From assembly GCF_000722695.1 (NCBI RefSeq), contig NZ_JPFU01000005.1:1-64000 (forward strand): a stretch of DNA of 64,000 nucleotides, given 5' to 3'. Position numbers and translations under genes: made by a program. The notes under the pieces are model-generated. The model was given only the letters and a program-made list of their open reading frames with translations, had not been told where the DNA came from and made no database searches. The DNA comes from Streptococcus mitis (lineage in GTDB: Bacteria; Bacillota; Bacilli; Lactobacillales; Streptococcaceae). Positions 63,730 to 64,000 of this stretch are shown one piece after another; the stretch's first letter is position 1; each line of letters starts with the position of its first letter.

Positions 63730-64000
63730 AGTATATTTTTGGTTGAAAATTGATAAGAAATTTTTTGACAATCTCTTTATTAAGCGACTCAAAAGTATGC
63801 CTGGCGGTTATACCATGACAGTAATCTATATACGCATGATGTTAGAAAGTCTTGAAAGTGATTGTATTCTGTATTACGAGGGATATTTTGAAACATTAAA
63901 AGAAGAACTAGCCTTGAAATTAGATGTTTCAGAAGATGATATATCTATGACTATAGCTTATTTTACGCAATGTGGCCTGATTCAGATTGATGAAGATAAG
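63716..64000 (+). CDS. Phage replisome organizer N-terminal domain (3' partial)
   Basis: An open frame from ATG 63716 runs off the window end (95 codons). VYFWLKIDKKFFDNLFIKRL, then GGYTMTVIYIRMMLESL and the winged-helix end match the phage replisome organizer N-terminal domain that binds the phage origin. It marks the start of the replication module of the element. Confidence 0.8.
   Translation, partial: MAKTKVYFWLKIDKKFFDNLFIKRLKSMPGGYTMTVIYIRMMLESLESDCILYYEGYFETLKEELALKLDVSEDDISMTIAYFTQCGLIQIDEDK

Overview
The window is a chromosomal segment of a mitis-group Streptococcus, very close to S. pneumoniae and probably S. mitis, S. pseudopneumoniae or an atypical pneumococcus. The evidence is the gene order (glnR-glnA, hrcA-grpE-dnaK-dnaJ, HIT-ecsAB-blpTRH, pncP-ccrZ-trmB, rimP-nusA-rnpM-ylxQ-infB-rbfA, rpoE-pyrG, ssbB-groES-groEL-queH, recX). 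Two BOX-type repeats, a choline-binding protein and a ComX-type competence promoter at ssbB agree with this. No rRNA or tRNA gene was seen. All calls come from reading the sequence; no database search was run.

Layout. 1-4.2 kb: exporter, GlnR-controlled glutamine synthetase operon, and a PadR/DUF2812 operon. 4.2-10.3 kb: HrcA/CIRCE heat-shock operon, whose spacers carry elaborate hairpin elements before dnaK, after dnaK and before dnaJ. 10.3-19 kb: HIT protein, EcsAB-like ABC transporter, and a reduced blp bacteriocin locus. That locus keeps blpT, blpR, blpH, two geometrically identical BlpR-type boxes, one double-glycine bacteriocin, a duplicated putative immunity gene, blpZ and pncP. No blpC pheromone, blpAB transporter or blpS is visible. 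19-28.2 kb: cell-cycle regulator ccrZ, trmB, the nusA-infB-rbfA translation operon and a DUF1858/DUF438/DUF1912 operon.

28.3-43.1 kb is the accessory core. A T-box leader starts a transcript reading flavin reductase-GNAT-kinase, and valS lies about 6.3 kb downstream of the leader. Between kinase and valS sit two decayed copies of the first ~190 bp of valS. Each is followed by the same linker and by a gene (or gene fragment) for an HHH-tailed protein, plus cargo: a multi-spanning membrane protein and a RhuM-family protein. The genes ending at the two fossil valS starts both use the valS bases GTCTAA as their last codon and stop. This points to repeated module insertion exactly at the 5' end of valS, and I consider it the most novel structure in the window. 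Downstream of valS follow another unknown membrane protein, a decayed cytosine-methyltransferase fragment, a Fic protein and a large TOTE-type primase-helicase protein, which together look like a defence/conflict island.

43.2-56.5 kb returns to core genes: rpoE, pyrG with a GGGC-start attenuator leader, a choline-binding protein, a thioredoxin-like protein, ytpR, an SDR, ssbB, CIRCE-groESL and queH. A methyltransferase + Rgg-type regulator pair lies between two imperfect ~80-bp direct repeats, followed by a DUF402 gene and recX. 56.6-64 kb is the left part of a temperate prophage or related integrative element: integrase, PemK/MazF-like protein, lipoprotein, CI-like repressor facing a Cro-like gene across palindromic operators, Rha-family protein, small early genes and the start of a replisome organizer. 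The element continues beyond the window.
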